This document shows positions 46,089 through 56,805 of a stretch of 64,000 nucleotides of DNA, in pieces; position 1 is the first letter of the stretch; each line of letters starts with the position of its first letter. The DNA lies in NCBI GenBank assembly GCA_019915135.1, contig JAHLMK010000006.1:1798001-1862000 (forward strand), in the 5' to 3' direction. A program made the position numbers and the translations under genes. The notes below the pieces were generated by a model. That model was not told the origin of the DNA. It made no database searches and worked only from the letters and a program-made list of their open reading frames with translations. Source of the DNA: Strobilurus pachycystidiatus (lineage: Eukaryota > Basidiomycota > Agaricomycetes > Agaricales > Physalacriaceae).

Positions 46089-47268
46089 CTATGCAATCCC
46101 CGCAGCGATGTCCTTCTTGAACTGCTCCACGATGGGCACCATTCCTCCTTCATCGACAACGAAGCCCAAGCTCAACGGATATGTGTTGTCAAACTTGGAC
46201 GGCCACGATGAGACGATCCTCCTGTTGATCGGGTCGTCCTTGAACTTGACCAACGCCAACGCCTCCTTCCCAGCCACCGTCTCCAGCGCCGCCAACTCGT
46301 CTCTCACAGTCGCGGTGAATCCAGGCAGACACACTACACGCGTATGCGGGAGGAACTTGTCCGCCGATACATGTTTCGCTTGGACAAAGTTCTTTATTGT
46401 CGTCTCTGGAGAGGCAAGCCATGCAGCGAGGGAGAGCTCTGGCGAGTCGATGGAGTCTCCGACGGGGCACAACGCTTCGACGCCCTTGAGGGGTTCGCGG
46501 ATGATACCTGAGATGAAGGCGGATGTGGCGGCGGAAGGGACACCTGGACGGACGACGATGGTGGGGAGGCGGATGATGCGGCCGTCGACGAAGCCGCGGC
46601 GCGAGAATTCGTTGACCAAGAGTTCGGAGGTGAGCTTGCCCATTCCGTACGCGCCTTCGGGGGTGGCGATCGTGGAGGAATCAACTACTTCCGGCTATTC
46701 GGATGAATTTAGGTCAGGCGGAATTATCGGGTCGAAGAAAGGACAAGACTCACAAGAGGACCACCGTACACGGCTAATGAGGATGTGAAGACGAACTTTA
46801 TAGGCGAGGAGAGGTTGGCGCCGTATTTGCGTGTAGCTTGAAGCATCAGGCGGATGGAGTCGATGTTGACCTGGGATGGCTCCTTTAACACCGTCTACGC
46901 GCCAAGAGCTATTAGGAGACTGACCTTGAGCCCAAGCTCGAAGTTATCCTCTGATCCACGCGACATGATTCCGTGCAGACAATACACGGTATCTGGCACG
47001 CCAACTTCCGTGTTGAACAGCTTGTCGATCTCATCAGCATTCGTCAAGTCGGCTTTGATCGTCACGGCCTTGGCGCCTTGTGGCGTATTGGGCTCGACGA
47101 TATCCGCGAGGATGAAGCTGACATTGGGTGTTCGCTTGTCGGCTATGAGTGCGGAGGATAACTGCACACTAGGTCAATACCCATTAGGAAATGCGGGGTA
47201 GTTTGACGCACCAGACCGCCCAACCAGCCTGCAGCACCAGTGATGAGGACGACGTTCTTTGATGGCAT
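46089..47268 (-). CDS. NAD-dependent epimerase/dehydratase-family SDR, D-erythronate dehydrogenase (DenD)-like
   Basis: Extended short-chain dehydrogenase. The ATG at 47268 gives MPSKNVVLITGAAGWLGG with the Rossmann glycine motif. ADIVEPNTPQGAKAV and YCLHGIMSRGSEDNFELGLK follow, then KFVFTSSLAVYGGPL and the catalytic YxxxK in EGAYGMGKLTSELL, then IIRLPTIVVRPGVPSAATS. These segments match bacterial DenD/erythronate-dehydrogenase-like proteins, which oxidise C2 of D-erythronate in four-carbon sugar-acid catabolism. The fungal function is inferred. Four exons are visible, with introns near 46680-46755, 46868-46924 and 47170-47212. The stop is the CTA complement at 46089-46091. It is divergent from, and only about 207 bases away from, an RpiB/LacAB-type isomerase gene, an enzyme class also used in the bacterial erythronate/erythritol pathways. 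Confidence 0.78.
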
Positions 47269-47475
47269 GATGATTCGAGATGAGAGCAATTTGGGGGTCG
47301 TGATGCCTTTTTACTTTAGGCTTTTATACACGGAGGAGGGAAGGAAGGAGATTAATGCATCCGAGCGGAGGGGAGGAATCTGGTCCGATCGGATCTATAT
47401 GTCTCCGGACCCCTCCTTCGTTGCATCTTATAGAGGCGCTATGGTCCGCTCTCTGCTCACTGACCCCTTGGCATT
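47269..47475. promoter_or_regulatory. bidirectional promoter region of the DenD-like and RpiB-like genes
   Basis: 207 bases separate the two start codons. A TTTTATACA sequence near 47321 and ATCTATATGTC near 47393 are TATA-like. A shared promoter implies co-expression; inference. Confidence 0.45.
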
Positions 47476-48122
47476 ATGTCTTTTCCCGAATCAACCCCGC
47501 TGAAGTGGCGCATTGTGGTCGGATGTGATGTGCGTTTTCCTCGCACCATTGAGTTTCGGACTGGGAGTAACCTTGTTGTTTATCTAGGAGGCAGGCATCC
47601 AATATAAGAACCAGCTGAAGGCGGACCTCGACAAGGATCCTCGTGTGGCCGAGGTGATTGATGTCGGCGTTGGGGAGGACGAGAAGACAGCGTACCCTCA
47701 TGTAGCTGTGGCGGCCGCGAAGAAGGTCGCAGCGGGTGAAGCGGACCGGGCGCTTTTAATTTGTGGGACCGGACTCGGTGCGTCCCTGTTCATCCACTCA
47801 TCTTTCCACTGACTGACTCGCTGTGCCAGGTGTTGCAATCTCTGCGAACAAAGTAACTGGTATCAGAGCAGTGACAGCGCATGATAGTTTCTCCGTTGGT
47901 GAGCATTTCGACGCGTATCCTATGAAGATCTTCCAAATGACCTGTATGACAGAGCGTGCCGTTTTGAGCAACAACGCTCAAGTATTATGTATGGGCCAAC
48001 GGGTGATTGGAGTCGAGCTCGCGCGCCGGTTGGCTAAAGAATGGCTCGGATACGTTTTTGATACGTCGTCGGCCTCTGCAGCGAAAGTAGACGCGATTTC
48101 AGAGTATGAAGGCTGTTGCTAG
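47476..48122 (+). CDS. RpiB/LacA/LacB-family sugar-phosphate isomerase
   Basis: Isomerase of aldose/ketose phosphates. Family members convert ribose 5-phosphate, galactose 6-phosphate or four-carbon erythrulose phosphates; the substrate here is unknown. The start ATG 47476 gives [18 protein letters not shown], then a GT-AG intron and [30 protein letters not shown] and [20 protein letters not shown] form the active-site and phosphate-binding region. [20 protein letters not shown] is split by an intron, and [20 protein letters not shown] leads to the C-terminus. Length of about 170 residues is normal for the family. Paired head to head with the DenD-like gene. Confidence 0.85.
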
Positions 48123-49146
48123 GTTACTGCACACAACGTACGTATACTCTGAGCTTCTCTAGTAGAATAGCATTACTTCGGGGCTAAGGCCAGGACGCCC
48201 TGACCTGTAGAGAGTTTGGCATCCAGATTACTCTAACCTCGGGAAAGAAAGTTACGCGATTTAGGGAGAGAAAACGCGCTGGTTTCACCTGTCCAGTTCC
48301 AGAGGATCGTCAGAGAGTTCAAAATCAGCTCTATGGAAAAAGTCAGACCGTACCGCTAGTACTTCCAACAATAATGGGCACGCGATAATGGCCCTTGCCG
48401 TCGCCAAGTAGTGCCGGGAGTGGAACAATGAATAACTCCACTAAACATTACATACTGCTTCAGTCAAATATTGCAGAAGACCAGGATACAGCGAAGCAGC
48501 TTGAGAACCTCCCAGTGAGTCAGAGTGAGTCTAGTCAGAGGAAGAGCCAAGGACGAGCATTTGGCGGCTCTTGGGCGATGACTGTCAACCGTGAAGAGAA
48601 TTGATCGAGGACGTCATACGCATCCTACTTCCTTCCCTCGACGATCCTTGGTTTCTCTTGACTTGACTGCAGTCGACGGACTCGTCGTCTCTAAGCTAGC
48701 TGTCTGCTCAAGCGTTTCTTACGAACACCCACCACAACCCCGGCCTGCCGTTAGTCGTTTGCACGAGCTCCAGCTCCAACTCTGCGTTTTTAAATTTACA
48801 TGACGACTTGCTCGGAAGCCGCTTGTCACCAGTTCAGCTCGATATCACACTTCCATTAAGCGAATCCATCCCTTGAAGTGTATCGTACATGACAAATCAC
48901 TCTAGAAGAAAACAACGAAGCGAACCCCACGTCAAGACCAAAAGCGGAAATGCCTTTTTGTCCTCAAATACTCGTGCTTATTGTTATCAACCTCGTCCGC
49001 GAGGGTGGTAGGCCGCTTTACAATAGAGCTTACGGAGATAAGGAAGACCTGGAATGGAGCGACCTGCCTTTTTGTTCTCTGGGAGTACATATCCTATGAT
49101 GGGGCGCTGAAGGCCCACATCCGCCCATACCGACTCTGCTGTTGCG
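48123..49146. other. intergenic, no gene seen
   Basis: About 1 kb. I found no intron-joined frame with a motif on either strand. Confidence 0.4.
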
Positions 49147-50321
49147 ATGGTGTCTATACTTATGTCTCTTCCTTCCACGATGAACTCGCTCAACTCTTGC
49201 GAGCGTGCGCAGCTGCGCCGGAAGACTAAGAAACTCGGGCAGATTTTTGGACACGTACCTGTGGTTTTCTCTGACATTGATTCATCGAACGGTTCGTCCT
49301 GTCCTGTCTATAACACGTAGCCGAATCCTGACGCTACTTAGCATCCATATGCTCAGACGAGTCGGAATGCAGTTTCACTTCCCTCCCCTCCCGTCCATCC
49401 ACTGGTTCTTCTACGGCCAGCACTTCCCTCTCCCTATGCCGCTCATCGTCCCTCAACAACTCCGAATCTTCCCCATCCAAGTCGTCCATCAGAGCCCGTC
49501 GTGCGCTCTCCGGCGATTCCTGGCCTGCTTCCGGCCCCTTCCTAGATCTATCGCGACCGTGTTTGCAGTCCATACCGGGCTCTCCGACCACACCCGAATA
49601 CGTCTCTTTCTCTTCCGCTCTGGACTCTTCAGACGAAGAGAACTCTCCTCCACCTGAAGCGTCGACGTTCTCGCGGTTGCAAAAGATGGACAGGGTGCGG
49701 CGAAAGCTAGGGGACGGTGTACCCATACATCTCGTCTTTCCCCAAGATGCACCTCGATATGAGGTATCGCTCGAGGAAAAGATGGACCTGGATCACGACT
49801 CCCTCAGTGGGCACGAGCTTGACTATGAGAAGGAGGATGCTGCCCCTGACTTGATAAACTTGGAATATACGCCCCAGTCTACGTCCGAGGAGGGTTCTCC
49901 TCGCATAGATCCCACGACGAAAGACCTACCACCCCTTCCGACGAGAGGTCTTTCGTTCCCGCGCGACTCCATGTCTTTCCCTTCCCCGCATAAAGCTCGA
50001 CGGGCAGTACGGCGCAAACCTGTACCCTCTCTGTTGATCACGGCACGACCTGCGCCACACCCACCTGCATCTGGCGCAATGCTCACTATCGCGGAACAGG
50101 CCCCGACTAGTGCTGGAGAGCAGTCGCCGATGAGCATCGAAGAGCTGGAGCAGGCAATTGACGAAGACATGCAGAAGCTGTGGGCCATCATCGAAGACGA
50201 GGTGGAAAAAGGGAGCATCAAAGGGCGGAGGTGGAGCTGCATGGACCTCCGATCGGCGGCGCTGGCGGAGGCGTCGATTGCAGAAGAATCCGAATACGAG
50301 CTTGAGGCTACTCGGTGCTGA
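49147..50321 (+). CDS. hypothetical acidic/low-complexity protein (374 aa) with an internal motif duplication
   Basis: Not recognised. Two exons by eye: 49147-49291 and 49342-50321; 1125 bases, in frame. Exon 1 encodes ERAQLRRKTKKLGQIFGHVP. A related motif returns in exon 2 as QKMDRVRRKLGDGVPIHLVF, so an (R)RKLG-x-x-(F)G-x-x-P unit occurs twice. Between and after them the chain is rich in Ser, Pro and acidic residues. A LPPLPTRGLSFPRDS stretch, a basic HKARRAVRRKP patch and a C-terminal helix (IEELEQAIDEDMQKLWAIIE) follow. Probably a regulatory or scaffold protein with disorder (inference). The intron border is supported by a stop-free join and consensus splice sites. Confidence 0.65.
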
Positions 50322-50604
50322 GCGCTGAGCGCTGAAGACTATAGTCAATCATGTCACACTCTAACGCATTCCTTGGTGATTATCATGAATAGCATATCTT
50401 CGCCTTCAAATTTCTTGACAACTTTAATACTTAGCATTCTTCAAAGGTCTGGGACTGGCGAGCATTCTGCTTCAATACAGCGTACACGTTACAGTAGTAT
50501 GATAATGATACGACAAATGAATCTCGACATTGAATGATAACTTGGAGCAAACGATTGTCAACGCCGACCGTGCGTGAAACCGCGACCTGCATTAGGTACA
50601 ATCA
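50322..50604. other. intergenic up to the duplication breakpoint
   Basis: No gene seen. Similarity with the distal arm begins at TACGTTCAGACTGAAACG near 50607. Confidence 0.4.
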
Positions 50605-51180
50605 TGTACGTTCAGACTGAAACGACCCAACTCCTTCAGCTCATCACACTGCAGGAGAGATCAGGCTCCTCTTCCCATTCGACACAAGGCCAATAAGTAA
50701 TCACACACGATCGCACGACCAGATGTTGCGGCATTTCTTCCCTGAAAGCATCAACCAAGCATCTTATCCCAGCTCGCGAGAAGGACAGCGGTGTTACGAG
50801 GAACGGTAACGACGATGTTACGCTGGAATTCTGGGATACGCGCCATAAGCTGAACAGGGCCTACGAACGTTGGAGGAGCAGTTGGAGGAGATGGGCATAT
50901 TCGTGCCGCAAGAATGTTCGATGACTGGTCAGTCCTCAGCCGTCACGGCACATAATCGAGTCTTGACGATGGTGGAGATGTTATAGACCTTCCGCGTCTC
51001 CTTGCGGATACAGAGACGGAGCTCATCACCCAGAGAAAGAAGCGGATCAATTTAGAGCGGGTTATGGAGGATGTATTGAGGGAGTGCAGGTGCCCGACTG
51101 TCGTACCGGGATCCGGACTGTTGAAGGTGGTCCTAGAAGAAGGCAGCGCTAGCGAGGTAAGGGGAGCTATCCGAATTTGA
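50605..51180 (+). pseudogene. unknown-family copy E, truncated and broken
   Basis: Matches the 3' half of copy F (minus strand, 61241-61770). It lacks the N-terminal domain, the 80-base exon and the micro-exon, because similarity stops at the duplication breakpoint near 50607. Within the retained part, insertions near 50650-50690 and 50765-50800 put a TAA after the MLRHFFPESINQ segment. About 19 bases found in F (GCCAAAGCCTTGGTGAAGC) are missing after CTACGAACG, and a short insertion turns VVPGLLK into VVPGSGLLK. The C-terminal end (LEEGSASEVRGAIRI) is unchanged. These lesions make it a pseudogene. Confidence 0.8.
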
Positions 51181-51252
51181 ATAAGAGTACAACTTGTCGA
51201 CGACGTTACTTTCACATATATTGGGTTAATTTTGGAACCAGGCCTCGACCTT

Positions 51253-52963
51253 TTACCGATCCCACCTTCCAGCCAATTCTTTCGGTTCCCCGGCCAACAC
51301 CTCGGCGGTCAGCCCAGCCGCACGAATGAACAAGCTCCCGTCAATGAGCTCCGCGCCAGGCAGCTTCGTCTTGCCGACGAGGAACCCAGCAGGCTTGCTT
51401 CCATACAGCTTAGCATAATGCGCTAGCGCACGCTGGATTTTGCATAGATGGTCATCGGGGTTCAGGATCGCGTCCTGCACGACCGGGAACCAGGGGTTGG
51501 CGGATGCTGATTCTGGGACGAGCGCCCACATGGGGGGATCAAATGTTAAGGACGGGCGCGTTGGCGCGGCGGTATCCGCTGCGAAGAACTTCGCGCTGTC
51601 CAGGGTGAAGGACCGCGGCCGGCGGGAGACCCACCATGCGAGGGAGATGATGAGGTAGCTCCGGAGGAGGATCTTTTGGGAGGGCGGTGTGAGGTAGGCG
51701 ATGTATGAAGGTAGGAAGAGCGACGATGTCACAAGATGCATGCTAGTACGAGGATTCGACTGAGGAGCACAAGAACGAGAGGAAGGAGCTCACAGGAAGA
51801 AGTCCGCAAAGAAATCCTTCTCAGGTGCGTTGAATCCGGACACGGCGTAGATGAGGGTGTTCATCCACTGCAGCTCCTCCACCTTGTCATGAACATCCTG
51901 CGGCTCCGCGAGATCCAACGGCCATTGGTTCGCGTATTCGACAATGGCAGCCGCGTGGTCCGTCATCGTCTCTTTGAAGAAGGTGTCTTTCTTTGGGGGC
52001 TCGGCAAAGCGCCTATCGTTGATGATGCTGTTCAGGATGTCGAGGACGTGGACGGCTTTGGCGGAACCATGGCTATGAGAAGCCTCCTCGCCGGCGGGAG
52101 ATAACGGCTCGTCTAGGACTAGCGTGGTATCAATCTTTGATGTTAGCGTGTCCACAGCGGGTACGGATTCGAACAACGAAGGAGGGAAGAAGTCGGACGA
52201 GTTGGCGTAATTCACAGCCGCCTGGGCAAGACCTAAGCGGCAGGACGACGTCAACGAGTGGTTCTTACACGATACCATGCGGGGAGAGCTCACCTTCGAC
52301 GACCATTCCTGGGAGGCCCAACTCCAGACCATAGCCAGTGTGGATCATCGGATGCACCAGGCCGCCGAGCAGTCGCGTCAACATGAGGGGCTGTTTGTCC
52401 TGAGGGCGCCCATCGACGTAATTCGCACTGTGGGAAAAGACGTATTCCTCGAGGACTTGTCCTACGCCTTTCTCCGCGATCTGAGCCGTGTAGAATTCCA
52501 TATACGCGCCGTGGAATCTAGCCCCATTTTTGTGAGGCATTTTGTCGCGTGACAATGGACGAATGAACCCACCTCTCATCACCCAGATGGGCGCCAAAGT
52601 TCGTCTCCGTGATACGGTCGGGTGACTTGATGGCTGGCTTCTGCATACCCATGTCGTGCTTGTACGCGGCCTCGATGAGGGCCTTGTTCCCACCCAAAGC
52701 CCATACGGCTAGGACGTGGTGGGAAATGTGACTAGGTGCGAGATCCTTTATCAATTATGCTGCATGGTTAAAAGTCCGAGCAGCAAAGCGTACTTGTGGA
52801 ACCTCTGGTCATTGAAGAAGGTATGCCACTTCTCGTGGTTGTCCTTCAGGACGGCGAGCAGCGCCTTTGTCGATGCGGCATTGGCGCCGGGGAGAGAAGA
52901 TGGCGCGTGGGCAGAGAGAGCCAGGGCCGGAGCTGGGAAAAGTTCGAGGGTAGTAGTCGACAT
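51253..52963 (-). CDS. questin-oxidase-like protein, copy 1
   Basis: Member of the questin oxidase-like family (Pfam Questin_oxidase). The named Aspergillus enzyme opens an anthraquinone ring in secondary metabolism; many fungal homologues have unknown substrates. The ATG at 52963 gives MSTTTLELFPAPALALSAHA. Conserved parts: [33 protein letters not shown] (joined across an intron), IEAAYKHDMGMQKP, RFHGAYMEFYTAQIAEKGVG, LLGGLVHPMIHTGYGLELGL with paired His, the FFKETMTDHAAAIVEYANQW exon, and HLVTSSLFLPSYIA. It ends LAGRWDR with TAA at 51253. Five or six exons; all splice sites match copy 2, and no lesion was found. Confidence 0.85.
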
Positions 52964-52995
52964 GGTTCTGATTCGTCTCAGGCTGTCCCTCTGAG

Positions 52996-53003
52996 TCTTT
53001 ATA
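52996..53003 (-). promoter_or_regulatory. TATA box of questin-oxidase-like copy 1
   Basis: TATAAAGA on the minus strand, about 33-40 bases upstream of the ATG at 52963. The aligned octamer in copy 2 reads CATAAAGA. Confidence 0.5.
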
Positions 53004-53869
53004 GCTTTGGGGCTTGATGTCAATGTCACGCGAGGGGATGCCAGCTGATGCGTAAGTCGACGGCTACCCAGCATGGATCAATGTGACTCTGGAAGGGAAA
53101 ACTCAATAGTGATATTAGACTGTGCAGTGGAGGAAGAAGGGCATTGACGTACCCGATATTGCCGATGAATGCAGGACGACAAAACACGATGACGCTGCGG
53201 ACGCCAAGAATACGCGCGTCAGCGAACGATGGATCATCGATATTTGGCACCTGACTTCACGTGGAGGTCACTGCTAGGAGTATTGGGACGCTCTGAACAG
53301 TGAAAGCAGACTTCATATCAAGTATCGGGAGAACTAGCGACCAAGTGGCAAGCACATTCAACCACTCGGAATGCGGTCCGGACTCCGGTTGTTCCATCCG
53401 CCTCATGTAGGCGTGGCGAGTGCCCTGACTCGTGTTCTGGCTAGTGGGATGAATCGAATGTGTCCTTGTAGGCTGCACGACAACCACCCCCGGGGCCAGG
53501 AGGAGGAGGAGCTGCTGATGGACACGATGCAGAGGCTCAAGTGGACGGGCGCACCGTGGGAGGACATCTTTTCGGAAAAGGTGCACCACCTCCCGGCTTC
53601 TTGCTTATGGTCAATGTAGTACTTCCCCACAGTCGCTGGTACAGCAACTCCACCCTTGTCATGCCAACTTGTGCAGTGGAGAACCTAGGTCCCAACCCAT
53701 GGACTCGGAACGAGTCCCTCTTCGTGCGTTCCCTCCCCCCTCCCCCCTTCCCCTCCCCTCACAGCAATTAGTAACGGAGTAAGTGGTGGCACGGCGTGAA
53801 CATGGCGGAAGGCTCCCCGCGACGTATCGGTTTACGGGTAACGTTTCTGGTGCGTCGCTTTGGTGTTTG

Positions 53870-53962
53870 GTCTTCGTTCTTCGTTCTTGCTCTTCGTTCT
53901 TCGTTCTTCGTTCCTTGCTCTTCGTTCTTTGTTCCTTGCTCCTCGTTCTCCACTCACACTCA
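53870..53962 (+). repeat. TTCGTTC/TTGCTC-rich simple sequence in a GH127 relic intron
   Basis: Runs of CTTCGTT and TTCCTTGCTC units, about 90 bases, pyrimidine-rich on the plus strand. Confidence 0.7.
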
Positions 53963-54502
53963 CGCACACGCGCAGACCTGACGGCGGCAAGCAAAGGCTG
54001 GGACCTCATGTTCACATATCACGGCCGGCCCTCGGGCGCATTTGGCGCTGATGAGATGCTGGCGGGGTTGGCTGCGAACCGGGGGTGAGTCGTTTGTTTT
54101 TTGTTCTCTATCTTCTGTGTTGTTTTCGTTTTGTTGTTGACGTGTTGAGTCTCGTAGGTCGGAGCTCTGCCTCGTCGTGGTACGCTACGCCTCCTTGATC
54201 ACTTGCCCTAGTGAATCCGTCATCTGATTAGGAATTGCTGTTCTCGTGCGTCCTCCGCTGTGTGTATGTGTATGTGTGTTGTAATTCAATCCTGAAGCGG
54301 CTCGTACCTCTTCCAAATCTCCGGCGAGCTCAAATACGCAGACCGCGTCGAGAGGGTGGCTTCCTGCTACGCTTACCTCCGGTGCGAGTCCCTTTCTCCT
54401 ACTTCACATGCTTTGAGTTATACTTTACCTATGTAGACATGTGGGGCCGCCAATACCTACAGCAGCAGAACCAAGTCGCTGCGAAGAACATGACGCCGTA
54501 CG

Positions 54503-54530
54503 TCCCATCCCATCCCATCCCATCCCATCC
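54503..54530 (+). repeat. CCCAT pentanucleotide microsatellite
   Basis: About five and a half copies of CCCAT in the GH127 relic; likely expanded after loss of function. Confidence 0.75.
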
Positions 54531-55740
54531 TGATAATGGGTATGTAGAATCCATTCCCGGAGGACGGGTACGCCTCCCATGGCTGCTTCATTGATTGATT
54601 GATTACGGAACTTGAAGTCCGGACTCGAACATATTCGGGCTGGAGCCTAATTACCCGTATGCCTCATTTCTTTTTCGGTCCCAAGTTCTCATATTCACAC
54701 CCTTAGGTGCTGCACGGTGAACTTCCCCCAGGGCTGGCCCAAGTTTATCGCCAACCTCACCCCCGGCTCGTGCAGGTGTACCTCGGCCCGTTCAGCGTCG
54801 ATACTGGTGATGGTGGGTGCGTGCCTTTCTTTCTTTTGTCCTACCCTCCTCCTAACCTTTGGAAGAAGAAGGGAACAGAGTAACAGTCTCGGTACGCACT
54901 GCGTACCCATTTAGCGATTACCTCGAGACGACGATCACCGCGGAGGAGGCGTTCGCGTATTATGTGCGCGTGCCGGGGTGGGTCGTTGGAGGGAGTGTGG
55001 CGATCGATGGGCGGGGGATTGAGGAAGGTACTATGCCGCGCATCCCCGTGGGCGGGGGTATGCTGCGTATCCCCGTCGGCGCGGGGACGCACAGGATCGT
55101 CATGGTCCTCAAGTCGGATGTGGTTGTCGGTATGTGTCGTTGTGTCTTGTCAGAGTGGCTATTGAAGGAGCGGGCAGAGCCCCGGCCAAACGGGAGCGTG
55201 GCGATCCATCGGGGGGCGTGTGAATTATGCGTTGGATAGTACGTCCCCCCCTCCTCCCTCCCTCCTCCCTTCCCTCCCCCCCCCGCCTCCCCCTCGCTAA
55301 CGCCCTCAATCCCAGTCCCACGGGAGGAAACAATCCTCGCCACGCACCCGCACGAGCCGCGCGCGGTGGAGCCCGTGGGGGAGTGGCGGTACGCCATCGA
55401 TCCCCGCACGGCTGTCTTTCACCAGGACCAGCCACACCCGCACCAACCCCACCACCACCCCGCGATATTCGAGTCCAGCCGCCCCCCGGTGAGCATCAGC
55501 GTCCTCGCGTGCCGTATTGACTGGGCCCTCGCGGGGGATACGTTCCCTGGTGACCCGCCGTAGAACCCGGAGTGTGCCAGTGAGGGGGAGGAGAGGGTGT
55601 GGCTGGTGCTGAGGCCGTATGGGGTACGTGATACTGTGTCTTGTGTTTGTTGTGCTGTGCTGATGTCTGTCTGTGATTAGTCGACGAAGTTAAGGATTAG
55701 CGAGTTCCCGGTGTTTGATAGTAAGAAGGGTATGGGTATG

Positions 55741-56468
55741 GGTATGGGTGGGGGTGAGGGATTCGGAGGGGGTGGACAGGTTTCGTTGCAGGCCCGGGGC
55801 GGGGGCGGGGGTGGAAGATTAGGGTGAGAGGGTAGGCGTTGTTTGTTGCTTATGGAATTACGTTGCCACAGATACAGTTGATTGACTGAGTCTCTCTGAC
55901 GCCTTGTGGCACTCATCATTGATTTGCACGTAGGACTGCACGTTGGTCAAGTATGTGCTATCTCTCAGCTGCCAGAATCACTTTCAACTAGTGACTGCCC
56001 TCATCCTGTGGCGTATATCGCGTGGTTTCCTCCGATATCTCGCCAAGATCCTGTGTCGTCAAACGCGCCATTGTTGTCCGGCAGCCTAGCCACATCCGCC
56101 TCGCATCCATATTGTCCCCATTACCCACATCGCTCGCAGCTGCCATCTAACCGTCAAGAAGAGGCAAAAGTCCGGCGATACTCTATGAGCAGCCTTCCGA
56201 CACACAGTACAGTACTACATACCTGAATCCGCACTTGTAAACACATTGATTTCTTTCCCGGCCCAGACTCAAGTCATGTTGACTCCCAATATACGTCCAT
56301 TATCTCTTGAAGCCTACTGTTACTCACCACAGAAGGTGTGTGTGCCTACCAAAGCGCAGTAGAAGGCTATGGCTGACACACTCCTGACCGTAGATGTTCG
56401 TAGAACGATTTGAATTTTTCCTGATGAAGACGAAAGGTGTTTAAGTGCTACAGACCCATCCAGTCGTC
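55741..56468. other. intergenic, no gene seen
   Basis: No convincing exon on either strand. Confidence 0.35.
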
Positions 56469-56805
56469 GGGGACATAGCTCAGTTGGGAGAGCAACAGAC
56501 TGAAGCGAAAACGACTCGCCTTGTTTGGCGGATGAGTGGCGCGGTTCGCGGGCGGGCGACGGTGGTGGGAGGCGGCAGCGAGCTGCTATGGTACTAGCCG
56601 AATGGCGTTCCCTTGAGACCGAGTGCCCTGCTGACAGTGGCCGCACTGGGGAAAGAAGAGGCCAAAAACATCGGACGCGTCTTCACCGGCCGGCGAGCAG
56701 CGACCGTTTCGGGTCAGAAACGGAAATCAACCACATCTTGGGGCCAGCGCGCGATCGATCGACCCGCACGAATAGAGGTCCCCAGTTCAATCCTGGGTGT
56801 CCCCA
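56469..56805 (+). tRNA. interrupted tRNA-like gene (Phe/GAA-type 5' half), probably non-functional
   Basis: Bases 56469-56505 read as a tRNA 5' half: acceptor GGGGACA, TA, D-arm GCTCAGTTGGGAGAGC, an anticodon-stem ACAGA and loop CTGAAG with GAA at 56502-56504. The 3' half appears about 270 bases later: AGGTC at 56776-56780, T-arm CCCAG-TTCAATC-CTGGG, and TGTCCCC-A at 56798-56805, which pairs exactly with the 5' acceptor strand. The 3' anticodon stem (TCTGT expected) is absent; AATAG stands there. The break comes right after position 37, where nuclear tRNA introns sit, but the insert is far longer than known tRNA introns and the stem is not rebuilt, so an insertion with loss is more likely than a giant intron. 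Confidence 0.6.

Larger units (their letters stand above)
50605..53255. repeat. inverted segmental duplication, arm 1
   Basis: About 2.65 kb, matching arm 2 (59228-61760) in inverted orientation with high identity, including introns and 5' flank. It contains copy E and questin-oxidase-like gene 1. The outer end coincides with the truncation of copy E; the inner end, near 53255, lies next to the 5'-truncated GH127 relic. Confidence 0.88.
53371..55740 (+). pseudogene. GH127 (DUF1680-like) glycosidase, truncated and frameshifted
   Basis: Remnant of a beta-L-arabinofuranosidase-type GH127 gene. Recognisable exons: FTYHGRPSGAFGADEMLAGL, then GSELC.VVE with the zinc-binding Glu and Cys, [46 protein letters not shown] with the vicinal Cys pair (one is the nucleophile in characterised members), a beta-rich C-terminal region (AYYVRVPGWVVGG) and WRYAIDPRTAVFHQDQP. 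Lesions: the N-terminal half is missing, the recognisable sequence beginning close to the duplication border at about 53255. One extra base near 55220 breaks the expected IHRGALNYALD. TAG at 55561-55563 interrupts GDPP-NPECAS, after which coding sequence (ERVWLVLRPYG) continues. The Met/Gly-repeat end near 55730 is low complexity. Confidence 0.7.

Noticed and set aside
46108..46788. A 226-codon plus-strand frame over the DenD-like gene
   Set aside because: The minus strand has the Rossmann and YxxxK motifs and a consistent intron chain.
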